DNA from: Brevundimonas sp. SGAir0440
GTDB lineage: Bacteria; Pseudomonadota; Alphaproteobacteria; Caulobacterales; Caulobacteraceae
NCBI RefSeq assembly: GCF_005484585.1
Contig: NZ_CP039435.1
Coordinates: forward strand, 2,170,001-2,234,000
DNA: 64,000 bases
Reading direction: 5' to 3'
The first letter of the stretch is position 1, and every line of letters begins with the position of its first letter. This document shows, one piece after another, positions 48,605-60,551 of the stretch. Below the pieces are notes generated by a model. It had not been told where the DNA came from. It did not search any database and was given only the letters and a program-made list of their open reading frames with translations. The position numbers and the translations under genes were made by a program.

Positions 48605-49189
48605 ATGAACCGCCTCACCAAGGCCGCCGTCGTCGCCCTCGCCCTGTCGACCACGGCCGTGCCGATGCTCGTTCAGGCCCAGGACCGCGACCGCCGCGAG
48701 TATCGTCAGGATCGTCGTGACGACCGCCGCGACTTCCGACAGGAACGCCGTGAAGATCGCCGCGACTGGCGCGACGGTCGCTACGACAGCCGTCAGGATT
48801 ATCGCCGTGATCGCCGCGACGACCGCCGCGACTACTGGGCGGAACGCCGAGAGGATCGTCGCGATTGGCGCAACGACCGCTGGGACCGCAATAACAGCAA
48901 CTGGTGGCGCGGCCGCTCGGACTTCCGTGGCTACAACGGTCCGCGCGCAGGCTACTGGTACGCCCCCAGCTACGGCTACTATCGGGTCGAGCCGCGCTAC
49001 AGCAACTATCGCTGGCGCACCGGCGGTTATCTGCCCTACCAGTATCGCAACTACTATGTCCGCGACCCCTATGTTTACGGCCTTCGCGAAGCGCCGCGCG
49101 GTTATCGCTACGTCCACGCCGGCAACGACATCCTGTTGATCGCTGTGGCCAGTGGCCTGATCGCCAGCGTCCTCTCGGGCGTCTATTAA
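48605..49189 (+). CDS. Secreted RcnB-family protein, Arg/Asp-rich
   Basis: 194 residues. Signal peptide MNRLTKAAVVALALSTTAVPMLVQAQ, then a region of Arg-Asp-Arg repeats (about 27-92: RRDDRRDFRQERREDRRDWR). The C-terminal domain fits the RcnB family: GPRAGYWYAPSYGYYRVEPR, GGYLPYQYRNYYVRDPYVYG, PRGYRYVHAGNDILLIAVASG. RcnB of E. coli is a periplasmic protein linked to nickel and cobalt homeostasis; homologues in alphaproteobacteria are abundant and of unclear role. Followed by a strong terminator. Confidence 0.85.
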   Translation: MNRLTKAAVVALALSTTAVPMLVQAQDRDRREYRQDRRDDRRDFRQERREDRRDWRDGRYDSRQDYRRDRRDDRRDYWAERREDRRDWRNDRWDRNNSNWWRGRSDFRGYNGPRAGYWYAPSYGYYRVEPRYSNYRWRTGGYLPYQYRNYYVRDPYVYGLREAPRGYRYVHAGNDILLIAVASGLIASVLSGVY

Positions 49190-49212
49190 GCCTCGTCATA
49201 ACCGGACGATCG

Positions 49213-49248
49213 AACCCCGCAGGTCCTGCCTGCGGGGTTCTGCTTTTT
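49213..49248 (+). terminator. Intrinsic terminator after RcnB-like gene
   Basis: An 11-base-pair stem AACCCCGCAGG/CCTGCGGGGTT, loop TCCTG, then CTGCTTTTT. Confidence 0.85.
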
Positions 49249-49351
49249 CGGACAGCCCCTTGATTGCGAACAGTGTTCAGCCTGGGTTCATCGCCACGGA
49301 TCGATGATCGCCTCAAGCCGCCGCAGACCCGGCGTGCAGGAACCAAAGACC

Positions 49352-50446
49352 ATGAAACGCCTCCTGGTGGCTTTCACCGCCATCGCCGCCGTCGCCGGCC
49401 CGCTTGCAGTCCCGATGCAGGCCCTCGCCCAGGAACAGGAACAGGCTCAGCAGGAACGGCCGCAGCGCGAAGGGCGCGCCCGCGGCATGAACCGGCCCGA
49501 ACGTCCGCAGATGGGTCGTGAGGACGGACCGCGCGAGCCTCGCCCCGAACGTCCCAGTCGCCCCGCAAACGATACGCCCCGTTTCGAGCGCCCGTCGGGT
49601 GGCGAACGTCCGAATGCGGGCGGCCAGCGTCCGGATCGTCCCGAAGGCGGTTGGAACCGGCCCGATCGCCCGAACACCGGCGGCCAGCGTCCCGACCGGC
49701 CCGAAGGCGGCTGGAACCGCCCTGATCGCCCCAACGCCGGCGGCCAGCGTCCCGACCGGCCCGAAGGCGGCTGGAACCGCCCTGATCGCCCCAACACCGG
49801 CGGCCAGCGTCCCGACCGGCCCGAGGGCGGCTGGAACCGCCCTGATCGCCCCAGCACAGGCGGCCAACGTCCCGACCGGCCCGAGGGCGGCTGGAACCGC
49901 CCTGATCGCCCGAACACCGGCGGCCAACGTCCAGATCGCCCCGAAGGCGGCTGGAACCGGCCTGATCGGCCCGATCGCCCAAATGCCGGCGGTCAACGCC
50001 CCGACCGTCCTGGAAACGGCTGGAACCGTCCCGACCGTCCGGGCTCGGGCTGGAACAACGGTCGTGACCGCGACCGTCAGCACCGGGAGTTCCGCCAGCG
50101 CTTCAACGGCGATCAGTGGCGGCGCGACTTCTATCGCAACCACCGCTCGGACTGGTGGCGCAACGATCGGCGCTTCAGGGGTTACAACGGGGTGCGCGTC
50201 GGCTTCTACTTCGCGCCGGGCTGGGGCTACTACAGCGTGCCGCGCTCCTACTGGGGTCGGTCGTGGTCGGTCGGCCAGTATCTGCCGGACGTCTTCTGGC
50301 GCTACCAGCTGAACGACTGGCGCACCTACGGCCTGGGCTATCCGCCGGAGGGCACACGCTGGGTCTCGGTCGACAACACCCTGTATCTGATCGACGAATA
50401 CGATGGCTATATTATCGACGTCATCCGCGACGCCTGGCGCTGGTAG
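49352..50446 (+). CDS. Secreted RcnB-family protein with a 20-residue tandem repeat
   Basis: 364 residues from the ATG at 49,352. Signal peptide MKRLLVAFTAIAAVAGPLAV to about AQA, then a low-complexity Arg/Pro/Glu region. Residues about 87-230 contain tandem repeats of (N/S)(T/A)GGQRPDRPEGGWNRPDRP, each coded by 60 bases. The C-terminal 110 residues are an RcnB domain (YNGVRVGFYFAPGWGYYSVP, GQYLPDVFWRYQLNDWRTYG, EGTRWVSVDNTLYLIDEYDG). It is a paralogue of the preceding gene, with the Arg-Asp linker replaced by the repeat. Probably a periplasmic or surface protein. A long minus-strand open frame over the repeats is a shadow. Confidence 0.85.
   Translation: MKRLLVAFTAIAAVAGPLAVPMQALAQEQEQAQQERPQREGRARGMNRPERPQMGREDGPREPRPERPSRPANDTPRFERPSGGERPNAGGQRPDRPEGGWNRPDRPNTGGQRPDRPEGGWNRPDRPNAGGQRPDRPEGGWNRPDRPNTGGQRPDRPEGGWNRPDRPSTGGQRPDRPEGGWNRPDRPNTGGQRPDRPEGGWNRPDRPDRPNAGGQRPDRPGNGWNRPDRPGSGWNNGRDRDRQHREFRQRFNGDQWRRDFYRNHRSDWWRNDRRFRGYNGVRVGFYFAPGWGYYSVPRSYWGRSWSVGQYLPDVFWRYQLNDWRTYGLGYPPEGTRWVSVDNTLYLIDEYDGYIIDVIRDAWRW
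49612..49975 (+). repeat. 60-base tandem repeat inside RcnB-like gene
   Basis: Six in-frame units of 60 bases, each beginning near CGGCCAGCGTCC, are 85-97 percent alike by eye, with shorter degenerate units to about 50,045. Variation is mostly silent or at the first two residues of the unit, as expected for a length-variable minisatellite kept in frame. Confidence 0.85.
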
Positions 50447-50470
50447 CGGCCTGACGTTTTTAAACTTCCG

Positions 50471-50500
50471 CCCGATGGCCCCGCGCCGTCGGGCTTTTTT
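50471..50500 (+). terminator. Intrinsic terminator after repeat-bearing RcnB-like gene
   Basis: 9-base-pair stem CCCGATGGC/GCCGTCGGG (one G-T pair), loop CCCGC, then C and six T residues. Confidence 0.82.
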
Positions 50501-50781
50501 ATTGCCCCGCTTCGCTGAGATTGCGAACCATGACCCTGGCGTGACCTTGGCCTGATGCGACATCTTGTCAGGCATCACTCGATCGCAAGGTATTCGAAGC
50601 CCTGCGCTATGCCACAAACGCCGCTTGGCCGAGATCAGCTTCAGCAATCATCGCTTGAAACGACTTGAGACCCGCTGGACGAAAATCGGCCGCGATGCGC
50701 TCCGACGCTGCCCTTCGTCGCCACTCACGATGACGTCCGGACGCGTTTCCGGATGCCGTTTCAATCGAAGGACATGTCCCG
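50501..50781. other. Gene-free stretch before the proline-rich gene
   Basis: 281 bases with no convincing gene or strong hairpin. Short open frames on both strands here lack ribosome sites and run into the real gene on the other frame, so they were set aside. The promoter of the proline-rich protein should be here. Confidence 0.4.
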
Positions 50782-51105
50782 ATGAAGATCGCACTGACCG
50801 CTTTGGCCGCCTCGATGCTGCTGGCCGGCGCCGCAACCGCCCAGCAAGCGCCCAGCGCACCGCCGCCGCCTCCGCCCCCGCCGGTCGATCATCAGATTCC
50901 GCACCACCCGGCCCCGCCGCCGGTCGATCCCGCCGTGCCTGCGCCGCCAGCGCCCCCGGCGCCGCCCCCTGCCGATGAGTCTGCACCGCCCCCGCCGCCT
51001 GCACCGCCCGTTCCGCCAGTGCCAACCGACCCGGACGCCCCCGTCCCGCCCGCGCCTCCGGCTCCCCCCGCACCGCCGGCGCCGCCCGTCCCGCCATCGG
51101 CCTGA
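50782..51105 (+). CDS. Secreted proline-rich protein
   Basis: 107 residues. Signal peptide MKIALTALAASMLLAGAATA with cleavage near ATA-QQ. The mature part is almost wholly Pro and Ala (PPPPPPPPVDHQ, then PAPPPVDPAVP, and PPAPPAPPAPPAPPV), likely an extended polyproline coil in the periplasm. No catalytic motif. Low complexity prevents family assignment. Followed by a strong bidirectional terminator. Confidence 0.72.
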   Translation: MKIALTALAASMLLAGAATAQQAPSAPPPPPPPPVDHQIPHHPAPPPVDPAVPAPPAPPAPPPADESAPPPPPAPPVPPVPTDPDAPVPPAPPAPPAPPAPPVPPSA

Positions 51106-51118
51106 GCCTGGAAATGGA

Positions 51119-51156
51119 AAAGGCCCTGCGGATCGCTCCGCAGGGCCTTTGCTTTT
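51119..51156. terminator. Bidirectional terminator between proline-rich gene and gatB
   Basis: A 14-base-pair perfect stem AAAGGCCCTGCGGA/TCCGCAGGGCCTTT with loop TCGC. TTT plus GCTTTT follows on the plus side; AAA and an A-rich run on the other side give a T tract for minus transcripts arriving from gatB. Confidence 0.88.
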
Positions 51157-51172
51157 CGTCCGACGCCTCGCC

Positions 51173-52666
<1,494 letters not shown>

Positions 52667-52668
52667 GC

Positions 52669-54147
<1,479 letters not shown>

Positions 54148-54149
54148 GA

Positions 54150-54437
54150 CTATTCGACCACCTTGGGCACGACGAAGAAGCCGTCCGCCGACTTGGGCGC
54201 ATTCGACAAGACCGCATCGACCTTGGCGCCGTCGGTGACGACGTCGTCGCGCAGGCGCAGCGGCTGGGCGACGTTCGAGGTCATCGGCTCCACGCCTTCG
54301 ACATCCACCTGATCCAACTGCTCGATCCAGGCCAGGATGCCGTTCAGCTCCTGCGCCAGCGGCTCCAGCCGGTCCTCGGGGGTCTTGATGCGGGCGAGAT
54401 GCGCAACCTTGCGCACCGTCGCAGCGTCGATGGCCAT
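54150..54437 (-). CDS. gatC: Aspartyl/glutamyl-tRNA amidotransferase subunit C
   Basis: 95 residues from the ATG at 54,437 with GGAGGG 4 bases upstream. Family pattern: [42 protein letters not shown] and RDDVVTDG, ending FFVVPKVVE. GatC wraps around GatA and stabilises the complex. First gene of the operon. Confidence 0.96.
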   Translation of the reverse strand: MAIDAATVRKVAHLARIKTPEDRLEPLAQELNGILAWIEQLDQVDVEGVEPMTSNVAQPLRLRDDVVTDGAKVDAVLSNAPKSADGFFVVPKVVE

Positions 54438-54530
54438 GCGGCCCTCCAACACAAAATGAAAACGAAGCGGTCGGATTAGCCGCACGCTTTGGGATTCACA
54501 AGGATCAGCCGCCCGTCGTCAGGCGTGATC

Positions 54531-55076
54531 TCACTGCGACGTGCTGACGGACACCGCGTTCGGCGGCGACTCGCCGCTCGGGGGGAAGTCGATCTGAACC
54601 GTGCGCTCCACCTTCAGGATGTCGCCGTTCGGCCCCGCCGTGTCCTGACGCACCGCCAGGACCACGCGCCCGGCCTTCGCCTCGACGACCTTCCATTCGG
54701 CATAGTCGCCCAGTGGATAGGCGCGCCAGCCCTCGGCCGAACCGCCGAACAGGGCGAAATAGGTCACCAGACCATTCACCGCCGGGTCGCCGCCTGACAG
54801 GCTGAAGACCTTGGCGTTCTGGTCCGGCAGGGCCTGCAACTGCGACACGTCGGCCGCCGTGCCGATCTCTTCGCGTGCAGCAGCCGCGCGCCGTTCGGCA
54901 GGCCCGACCGGCTTGGTGGTCGGGGGCGTGACTGCGCGTGTGATCACGGCCGGCGTCGGCGCGGCTGCCGCGATCTGAGTATCCTGTGCGGTCTCGGTCT
55001 TGGCCGGCGCGTCGGACTGTCCGCACCCGCTCAGCACAAGCCCGAGAGCCGTCATCGCTGCTGTCGCTATGCGCAT
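54531..55076 (-). CDS. Lipoprotein of unknown function
   Basis: 181 residues from the ATG at 55,076 with AGGAAGGA upstream. Lipoprotein signal TALGLVLSGC with Cys at about 18. A flexible Ala/Pro/Thr linker (25-55) leads to a domain of about 115 residues (LPDQNAKVFSLSGGDPAVNG, GLVTYFALFGGSAEGWRAYP, AGRVVLAVRQDTAGPNGDIL). Probably anchored in a membrane facing the periplasm. Divergent from ruvX. No family recognised. Confidence 0.75.
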   Translation of the reverse strand: MRIATAAMTALGLVLSGCGQSDAPAKTETAQDTQIAAAAPTPAVITRAVTPPTTKPVGPAERRAAAAREEIGTAADVSQLQALPDQNAKVFSLSGGDPAVNGLVTYFALFGGSAEGWRAYPLGDYAEWKVVEAKAGRVVLAVRQDTAGPNGDILKVERTVQIDFPPSGESPPNAVSVSTSQ

Positions 55077-55149
55077 ATCATCGTCCTTCCTGTCCACCAT
55101 CGTCACCATCGCCTTTGACTTCGGCCCGCGCCAGTCCTAACCGCAGGCC

Positions 55150-55629
55150 GTGCCCGTTCTCGACCTCCTCGACCTGCCCGCCGCCTGCCCGCCTGACACG
55201 CCGTGGATGGGGCTGGATCTGGGCGAGAAGACCATCGGCGTCGCCGTGTCGGATTCCACCCGGCTGATCGCCTCGCCGCTGGAGCTGATCCGCAAGTCCA
55301 AGTTCACGCAGGAAGCCGAACACCTGTTCAAACTGATGGCGCATCGCAAGGTTTCGGCCCTGGTCATCGGCCTGCCCGCCAATATGGACGGCACGGAAGG
55401 TCCGCGCGCCCAGTCGTGCCGCGCCTTCGCCCGCAACCTGGAGCGGCTTCGGCCCGTCAACATCGCCTTCTGGGACGAGCGCCTGTCCACCAGCGCGGTC
55501 GAGCGCTTCCTGATCGAGGATCTGGACCTGAACCGCAAACGTCGCGCCCAGGTCGTGGACCGCACCGCCGCCGCCTGGATTCTGCAAGGGGCGCTGGATC
55601 GGGTTCGGGACCAGGCGACCTGGGTTTGA
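55150..55629 (+). CDS. ruvX: Putative pre-16S rRNA nuclease / Holliday junction resolvase (YqgF)
   Basis: 159 residues from a GTG. RNase H-like YqgF fold: WMGLDLGEKTIGVAVSDSTR with catalytic Asp in GLDLGEK, SALVIGLPANMDGTEGPRAQ, FWDERLSTSAVERFL and the final VVDRTAAAWILQGALD. In E. coli YqgF matures the 16S rRNA 5' end; a resolvase role is also described. The stop overlaps the TTG of the AEC transporter gene. Confidence 0.93.
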   Translation: MPVLDLLDLPAACPPDTPWMGLDLGEKTIGVAVSDSTRLIASPLELIRKSKFTQEAEHLFKLMAHRKVSALVIGLPANMDGTEGPRAQSCRAFARNLERLRPVNIAFWDERLSTSAVERFLIEDLDLNRKRRAQVVDRTAAAWILQGALDRVRDQATWV

Positions 55630-56549
55630 CGGCCCTGATCGCCGGCGTCCTGCCGGTCTTTCTGATGATAGCCCTGGGCTACGGCCTCAGAAAGTCCGGC
55701 TTCCTGCCCAACGAGGCGTGGCGGCCGATCGAGAAGCTGTCGATCAACATCTTCTACCCGAGCTTCCTAATCCCCGCGATCTGGCACGCCGACCTCGCCG
55801 GCGGCGGCGCGACCGTGGCGGGCGCCGCGGCGGTGGGCGCGACCCTGATCGTGGCGGCCGCGACCCTGGCGTCCAAGCCCCTGATCACACTCGATGGTCC
55901 GGCCTATACCAGCGTCTTTCAGGGCGTGATCCGCTGGAACAGCTTCGTCTTCGTGCCGGTGATCCAGTCGGTCTATGGCTCGGAAGGCACAGCGCTGGCC
56001 GCGGTCGCCATCGCCTTCATCATTCCCGTCACCAACATCGCCTGCGTCGCCGTGCTGGCGAAATGGGGTTCACTGCGCCGCGAGCCGTCAGTGGTCGGGC
56101 TGATCAAGTCGATGCTGGCCAATCCGATTCTGCTGGCCTGCCTGATCGGCCTGGCGCTGAACCTGTTGCGCGTGCCGCTGATCCCGGGCCTGTCGGATGC
56201 GATGGACCTGCTGGGCGCCGCCGCCCTGCCGCTGGGCCTGATCGTCGCCGGGGCGGGTCTGTCCTTCGCCGAGGTCAAACGCCGCCGCACCACCATCGCC
56301 GCTGTCAGCCTGGTCAAACTCGGGGTCATGCCGCCGCTGATGTGGTTCATCGCCTGGGCCCTCGGCGGCGACAGCCTGGCGCAGGGCATCGCCCTGATCT
56401 GCGGCGCCGCGCCCGGCTCGGCCGCCTCCTACATCCTGGCGCGCCAGATGGGCGGCGACGCCCCCCTGATCGCCGGCGTCATCGCCCTGACGACCGTAGG
56501 CAGCGCCGTGGTCATTCCCATCCTGCTGGCCCTGTTCCACTTCACCTGA
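55626..56549 (+). CDS. AEC-family transporter (auxin efflux carrier-like)
   Basis: 307 residues from a TTG overlapping the ruvX stop. Eight to ten membrane helices with family features: VFLMIALGYGLRKSGFLPN, EKLSINIFYPSFLIPAI, GVIRWNSFVFVPVIQSVYG, LLGAAALPLGLIVAGAGLSF and ICGAAPGSAASYILARQMGGD. AEC permeases export or import organic acids such as malate; the substrate here is unknown. Ends 39 bases before pyrB. Confidence 0.88.
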   Translation: MTALIAGVLPVFLMIALGYGLRKSGFLPNEAWRPIEKLSINIFYPSFLIPAIWHADLAGGGATVAGAAAVGATLIVAAATLASKPLITLDGPAYTSVFQGVIRWNSFVFVPVIQSVYGSEGTALAAVAIAFIIPVTNIACVAVLAKWGSLRREPSVVGLIKSMLANPILLACLIGLALNLLRVPLIPGLSDAMDLLGAAALPLGLIVAGAGLSFAEVKRRRTTIAAVSLVKLGVMPPLMWFIAWALGGDSLAQGIALICGAAPGSAASYILARQMGGDAPLIAGVIALTTVGSAVVIPILLALFHFT

Positions 56550-56588
56550 CTGGCGTTCAGACCGAGTCGCGCCTATAGCCGCGTCTCG

Positions 56589-57572
56589 ATGACCCAGCCC
56601 GCTCAAGTCACCGATCAGACCATCCGCGACCGGCTGGTTCCGTTCCCCAAACCGCACTTCCTGGCCGCATCGGACCTCGATCCGTATGTGACGCCGCAGT
56701 TGCTGGACCTGGGCGACGCCTTCGTCGACTTCAATCGCCAGTCGTCCAAGGCCCTGGACCTGCTGCACGGCCGCACGGTCGTGAACCTGTTCTTCGAGAA
56801 CTCGACCCGCACCAGCTCGTCGTTCGAGATCGCCGCAAAGCGGCTGGGCGCGGACGTCGTGACCATGCCGGTCGCCTCTTCCTCGGTGAAGAAGGGCGAA
56901 ACCCTGATCGACACGGCGGTCACCCTGAACGCCATGAAGCCCGACATCCTGGTCATCCGCCACTCGGCCTCGGGCGCGGCCGAACTGTTGAGCCAGAAGG
57001 TCGGCTGCTCCGTCGTCAACGCCGGGGACGGCCGCCACGAACACCCGACCCAGGCCCTGCTGGATTTGCTGTCCATGCGCCGCGCGTTCGGCGATGTGAC
57101 CAGCCTGACCGTCGCCATCTGCGGCGACATCACCCACAGCCGCGTGGCCCGCTCCAATGTCGCCCTGTTGCAGATGATGGGCGCGCGCGTCCGCCTGATC
57201 GGCCCGCCGACCCTGGTGCCCGGCGACGCCGACCGCTGGGGCTGCGAGGTCTTCCATGACATGCGCGAAGGTCTGAAAGGCTGCGACGTGGTCATGATGC
57301 TGCGGCTTCAACTGGAGCGGATGGCCGGCGCCCTGGTGCCCTCGACCCGCGAATATTTCCGCTTCTGGGGCCTGGATCGCGAGAAGCTGGCCTGGGCCAA
57401 TCCCGGCGCCCGGGTCATGCACCCCGGGCCTATGAACCGCGGCGTCGAGATCGATTCCGACGTGGCCGACGACCTGGACGTCTCCCTGATCCAGGATCAG
57501 GTCGAGATGGGCGTCGCCGCCCGCATGGCCGTGCTGGCCTCCCTCTCCGCCCGTTGGGGAGACGCCCGATGA
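56589..57572 (+). CDS. pyrB: Aspartate carbamoyltransferase catalytic subunit
   Basis: 327 residues. Carbamoyl phosphate site [40 protein letters not shown] with the HPTQALLD motif, [11 protein letters not shown] and [13 protein letters not shown]. It makes carbamoyl aspartate in pyrimidine synthesis. No regulatory pyrI gene is seen. It overlaps the dihydroorotase-like gene by four bases, the arrangement typical of class A aspartate carbamoyltransferases that need a dihydroorotase-like partner for assembly. Confidence 0.97.
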   Translation: MTQPAQVTDQTIRDRLVPFPKPHFLAASDLDPYVTPQLLDLGDAFVDFNRQSSKALDLLHGRTVVNLFFENSTRTSSSFEIAAKRLGADVVTMPVASSSVKKGETLIDTAVTLNAMKPDILVIRHSASGAAELLSQKVGCSVVNAGDGRHEHPTQALLDLLSMRRAFGDVTSLTVAICGDITHSRVARSNVALLQMMGARVRLIGPPTLVPGDADRWGCEVFHDMREGLKGCDVVMMLRLQLERMAGALVPSTREYFRFWGLDREKLAWANPGARVMHPGPMNRGVEIDSDVADDLDVSLIQDQVEMGVAARMAVLASLSARWGDAR

Positions 57573-58843
57573 CCACCGTCGCCATCAACAACGCCCGTCT
57601 GCTGGACCCCGCTACGAACTACGACGGCCCAGGCGGCCTGCTGATCCAGGACGGCCGCATCAGCCGCGTGATCCACGGCCCGACGCCGGACGTGGCGGCG
57701 GATCAGATCATCGACGCCGACGGCCTGTGCCTCGCGCCCGGCCTGATCGACATCCGGGTCAAGACCGGCGAACCCGGCGCTGAACCGAAAGAGACGCTGA
57801 AGTCCGCCAGCCTAGCCGCCGCCGCCGGGGGCGTGACGACCATCGTGGTCCAACCCGACACCGATCCCGCCGTCGACGACCCGGCCATGATCGACTTCAT
57901 CCAGCGGCGCGGCGCGGCGCTGAACCTGGTCAACGTCCGCGCCGCCGGCGCCGCGACCAAGGCCCTGGACGGCCAGCGCATGGCCGAGATCGGCCTGATG
58001 GACGAGGCCGGCGCCCTGTATTTCACCGACGGCGACAAGGTGATCGTCAACAGCCGCACCCTGCAACGGGTGATGAGCTACGCCGCCGCCTTCAACGCCC
58101 TGATCGCCTGCCGCCCGGCCGACCCCTGGCTGACGGAAGGGGCGGTCGCCGCCTCGGGCGAACTGGCCACCCGCCTGGGCCTGTCCGGCAGCCCCGCCAT
58201 CGCCGAGCGGATCGGGCTGGAGCGCGATCTGGCCCTGGTGGAACAGACCGGCGCGCGGTTCCTCGTGGATCAGCTTTCAACCGAGGGCGCGCTGGACACC
58301 CTGGCCCGCGCCCGCGCCAAGGGGCTGGAGGTCGCCGTCAGCGTCTCGATCAACCACCTGTGCTTCAACGAGGTGGACATCGGCGATTATCGCACCTTCT
58401 ACCGGCTGGACCCGCCGCTGCGCTCCGAAGCCGACCGCCAGGCCCTGATCGAGGCTGTGCGGGAGGGCCTGATCGACGTCATCACCTCCGCCCACGCCCC
58501 GGCTCCGGCCGAGGACAAGCGCCGCCCGTTCGCCGAGGCCGCACCCGGCGCGATCGGCTTGGAGACCCTGCTGCCCGCCGCCTTGACCCTGCATCACGAA
58601 GACGGTCTGGATTTGCTCGACGTGCTGCGTCCGCTGACCCAGGGCCCCGCCGCCCTGCTCGGCCTCGACGCGGGCGTCCTGGCCGAGGGCGCGCCGGCCG
58701 ACGTCATCCTGTTCGACGCTGGCGCGCCGGTCATCATCGACGCCGACACCCTTCACTCCAAGTCAAAGAACTCGCCCTTCGACGGCCGCCGGCTTCAGGG
58801 CAAGCTGATCGGAACCTGGGTGGCGGGACGCAAGGTCTTATAA
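57569..58843 (+). CDS. Dihydroorotase-like protein, probably non-catalytic (PyrC')
   Basis: 424 residues from an ATGA overlap with pyrB. The amidohydrolase fold is clear: [60 protein letters not shown], and [16 protein letters not shown]. The catalytic residues are missing. The HxH of the DxHxHxR motif reads DIRVKTG; the metal-binding His of the HxST region reads DQLST; the DHAPH motif reads SAHAPAP, losing the catalytic Asp. This matches pseudo-dihydroorotases such as PyrC' of Pseudomonas, which hold aspartate carbamoyltransferase in an active dodecamer. A genuine pyrC should exist elsewhere in the genome. Confidence 0.88.
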   Translation: MTTVAINNARLLDPATNYDGPGGLLIQDGRISRVIHGPTPDVAADQIIDADGLCLAPGLIDIRVKTGEPGAEPKETLKSASLAAAAGGVTTIVVQPDTDPAVDDPAMIDFIQRRGAALNLVNVRAAGAATKALDGQRMAEIGLMDEAGALYFTDGDKVIVNSRTLQRVMSYAAAFNALIACRPADPWLTEGAVAASGELATRLGLSGSPAIAERIGLERDLALVEQTGARFLVDQLSTEGALDTLARARAKGLEVAVSVSINHLCFNEVDIGDYRTFYRLDPPLRSEADRQALIEAVREGLIDVITSAHAPAPAEDKRRPFAEAAPGAIGLETLLPAALTLHHEDGLDLLDVLRPLTQGPAALLGLDAGVLAEGAPADVILFDAGAPVIIDADTLHSKSKNSPFDGRRLQGKLIGTWVAGRKVL

Positions 58844-58851
58844 GGCTCAGA

Positions 58852-59784
58852 TCAGCGCGGTCGCGCGCACGTCGCGGCCTTGGCCACTTCGGCGCCCAGC
58901 ACCGACTTTACGGCCAGCGGCGTGTCGGTGGCGATCACGGTGACGCCCTGGCCCACCAGATCGCGGTATTCCGAAACGTCCCCGTCGGCGGCGTAGCGAT
59001 CGTCGCGGCGCACGCCCTCGGCGCCCAAGGTGCCGAACTGAACCTCGACCCCGGCCTCACGCAGGGCGCGCCACAGCGCCGGGCGCTCCTCGCGCGTGCC
59101 GGTCCAGGCCAGGATCTGCGCCGGGTTAAGCCCGCTCAGATCATCCACACCGCTCAGCCCGGCCGAGATCATCATCTCCGGCGCCATGGCCGCCACCGCC
59201 CGCGCATCGGCGTCGTTGTAGGTGATCAGGATCACCCGGTTTCCGGCCCGCGACCGGCGCACCTGATCGATCACCGCTCGCGCCAGATCGACCGTCGTCT
59301 CGCCGTCCGCGGGCTTCAGGTCGATGCTGGCGATGGCGCCCACGCGTCCGGCGGCGTCCAGCGCCTCGCCCAGCGTCGGCGGCGCAGCGCGCGTCAGGGC
59401 GCCGTTCGACGCCTTCAGCCGCGCCTGTTTCACCTGGGCCAGCGTCAGGTCCGCGACCCGGCCGCGTCCCGTCGTCGTCCGGTCCATGGTGTCGTCATGC
59501 ATCAGAACCAGCTGCCGGTCCTTGGTCAGGACCGCGTCCAGTTCCAGGATCGCATTGGGGATCGCCCGGCCTGTCGCCTCGATGGCGGCGATGGAGTTCT
59601 CGGGCTGGTCCAGCGCCGAGACCGCCCGGTGCGCCGAGATCGCCACGCCGCCGTCCCGAACGCAGTCGAAATAGGCCGCCATCGCCGGACCCGACGACGG
59701 CGCAGACGCCATCGGCGGAGCGCCCACGCAACCTGTCGTCGAAAGCAGCAGCAGGGTCGCGGCGGCGGCGGAAATACGGGTCAT
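58852..59784 (-). CDS. Glycerophosphodiester phosphodiesterase lipoprotein
   Basis: 310 residues from the ATG at 59,784. Lipoprotein-type signal (AAAATLLLLSTTGC, Cys about 18). GDPD motifs: ISAHRAVSALDQPENSIAAI with catalytic His-Arg, AILELDAVLTKDRQLVLMHD with the Glu-x-Asp metal pair and second His, and DRTTTGRGRVADLTLAQV. It hydrolyses glycerophosphodiesters to glycerol-3-phosphate and alcohol, probably in the periplasm. Tail to tail with pyrC'. Confidence 0.9.
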   Translation of the reverse strand: MTRISAAAATLLLLSTTGCVGAPPMASAPSSGPAMAAYFDCVRDGGVAISAHRAVSALDQPENSIAAIEATGRAIPNAILELDAVLTKDRQLVLMHDDTMDRTTTGRGRVADLTLAQVKQARLKASNGALTRAAPPTLGEALDAAGRVGAIASIDLKPADGETTVDLARAVIDQVRRSRAGNRVILITYNDADARAVAAMAPEMMISAGLSGVDDLSGLNPAQILAWTGTREERPALWRALREAGVEVQFGTLGAEGVRRDDRYAADGDVSEYRDLVGQGVTVIATDTPLAVKSVLGAEVAKAATCARPR

Positions 59785-59912
59785 GGATCGGCTCCGGAAA
59801 GACGCGCGGACCAAACGCTGCGCCGATCATCGGGTCAAGAGGTCGGATCGCCCTTGCTCCCGGCCGCCCCGCGACGCATTTTGCCGCAACGACACGCGGG
59901 GAGCGAATCAAC

Positions 59913-60551
59913 GTGCAGGATCTAGTGGCCCCGGCTCTCGGGACCTTGGCGCTGGTGGCGCTGGGCGGCTATCTGCTCGGCTCGATTCCGTTCGGCGTGG
60001 TGATCACGCGTGCAGCCGGCGCCGGCGACGTGCGCAACATCGGCTCGGGCAATATCGGCGCGACCAATGTCCTTCGTACCGGCCGCAAGGATCTGGCCCT
60101 GGCCACCCTTTTGCTAGACGCGGGCAAGGGCGCGGTGGCGCTGCTGATCGCCCGTCATCTGTTCGGCAGCGAACTGGCCGGCGCCATCGCCGGCGGCGCA
60201 GCCTTCCTGGGACACCTCTTTCCCGTCTGGCTGAGCTTCAAGGGCGGCAAGGGCGTCGCCACCTTCTACGGCCTGCTGCTGGCCGCCGCCTGGCCGCTGG
60301 GCCTGATGGCGGGGGCGGTCTGGCTGCTCTGCGCCTTCCTGTTCCGCTATTCGTCGCTGGCGGCGCTTATTTCATCGGCGACCGCGCCGCTGCTGGCGCT
60401 TCTGCCGCTCGCCGTCGTCGGCCTGCCGGTCAGCCTGCCCATCCTCGCCCTGACCGTCTTCGCCGCCGTCCTGATCTGGGTTCGACATCACCAGAACATC
60501 GCCCGGCTGCTGAAGGGCGAGGAACCGCGCATCGGGGCCAAGAAGGCGTGA
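59913..60551 (+). CDS. plsY: Acyl-phosphate glycerol-3-phosphate acyltransferase
   Basis: 212 residues from a GTG. Membrane protein with PlsY motifs: GYLLGSIPFGVVITR, VRNIGSGNIGATNVLRTGRK, GHLFPVWLSFKGGKGVATFYG and VWIRHHQNIARLLKGEE-like ILIWVRHHQNIARL. It adds an acyl group from acyl phosphate to glycerol-3-phosphate, the first step of phospholipid synthesis at the inner membrane. Overlaps dprA by four bases. Confidence 0.96.
   Translation: MQDLVAPALGTLALVALGGYLLGSIPFGVVITRAAGAGDVRNIGSGNIGATNVLRTGRKDLALATLLLDAGKGAVALLIARHLFGSELAGAIAGGAAFLGHLFPVWLSFKGGKGVATFYGLLLAAAWPLGLMAGAVWLLCAFLFRYSSLAALISSATAPLLALLPLAVVGLPVSLPILALTVFAAVLIWVRHHQNIARLLKGEEPRIGAKKA

Noticed and set aside
49612..49975. Regular 60-base repeats resembling a CRISPR array
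   Set aside because: Units are contiguous, without variable spacers, and encode an in-frame protein repeat. No CRISPR array was found anywhere in the window.
49313..50647. 444-codon minus-strand frame over the RcnB-like repeat gene
   Set aside because: It is produced by the 60-base repeat, whose period is a multiple of three; the plus strand has the signal peptide and RcnB domain.
58360..59925. 521-codon plus-strand frame across the end of the pyrC-like gene and the GDPD gene
   Set aside because: It has the Arg/Gly/Pro-rich composition of a shadow frame and conflicts with two well-supported genes.
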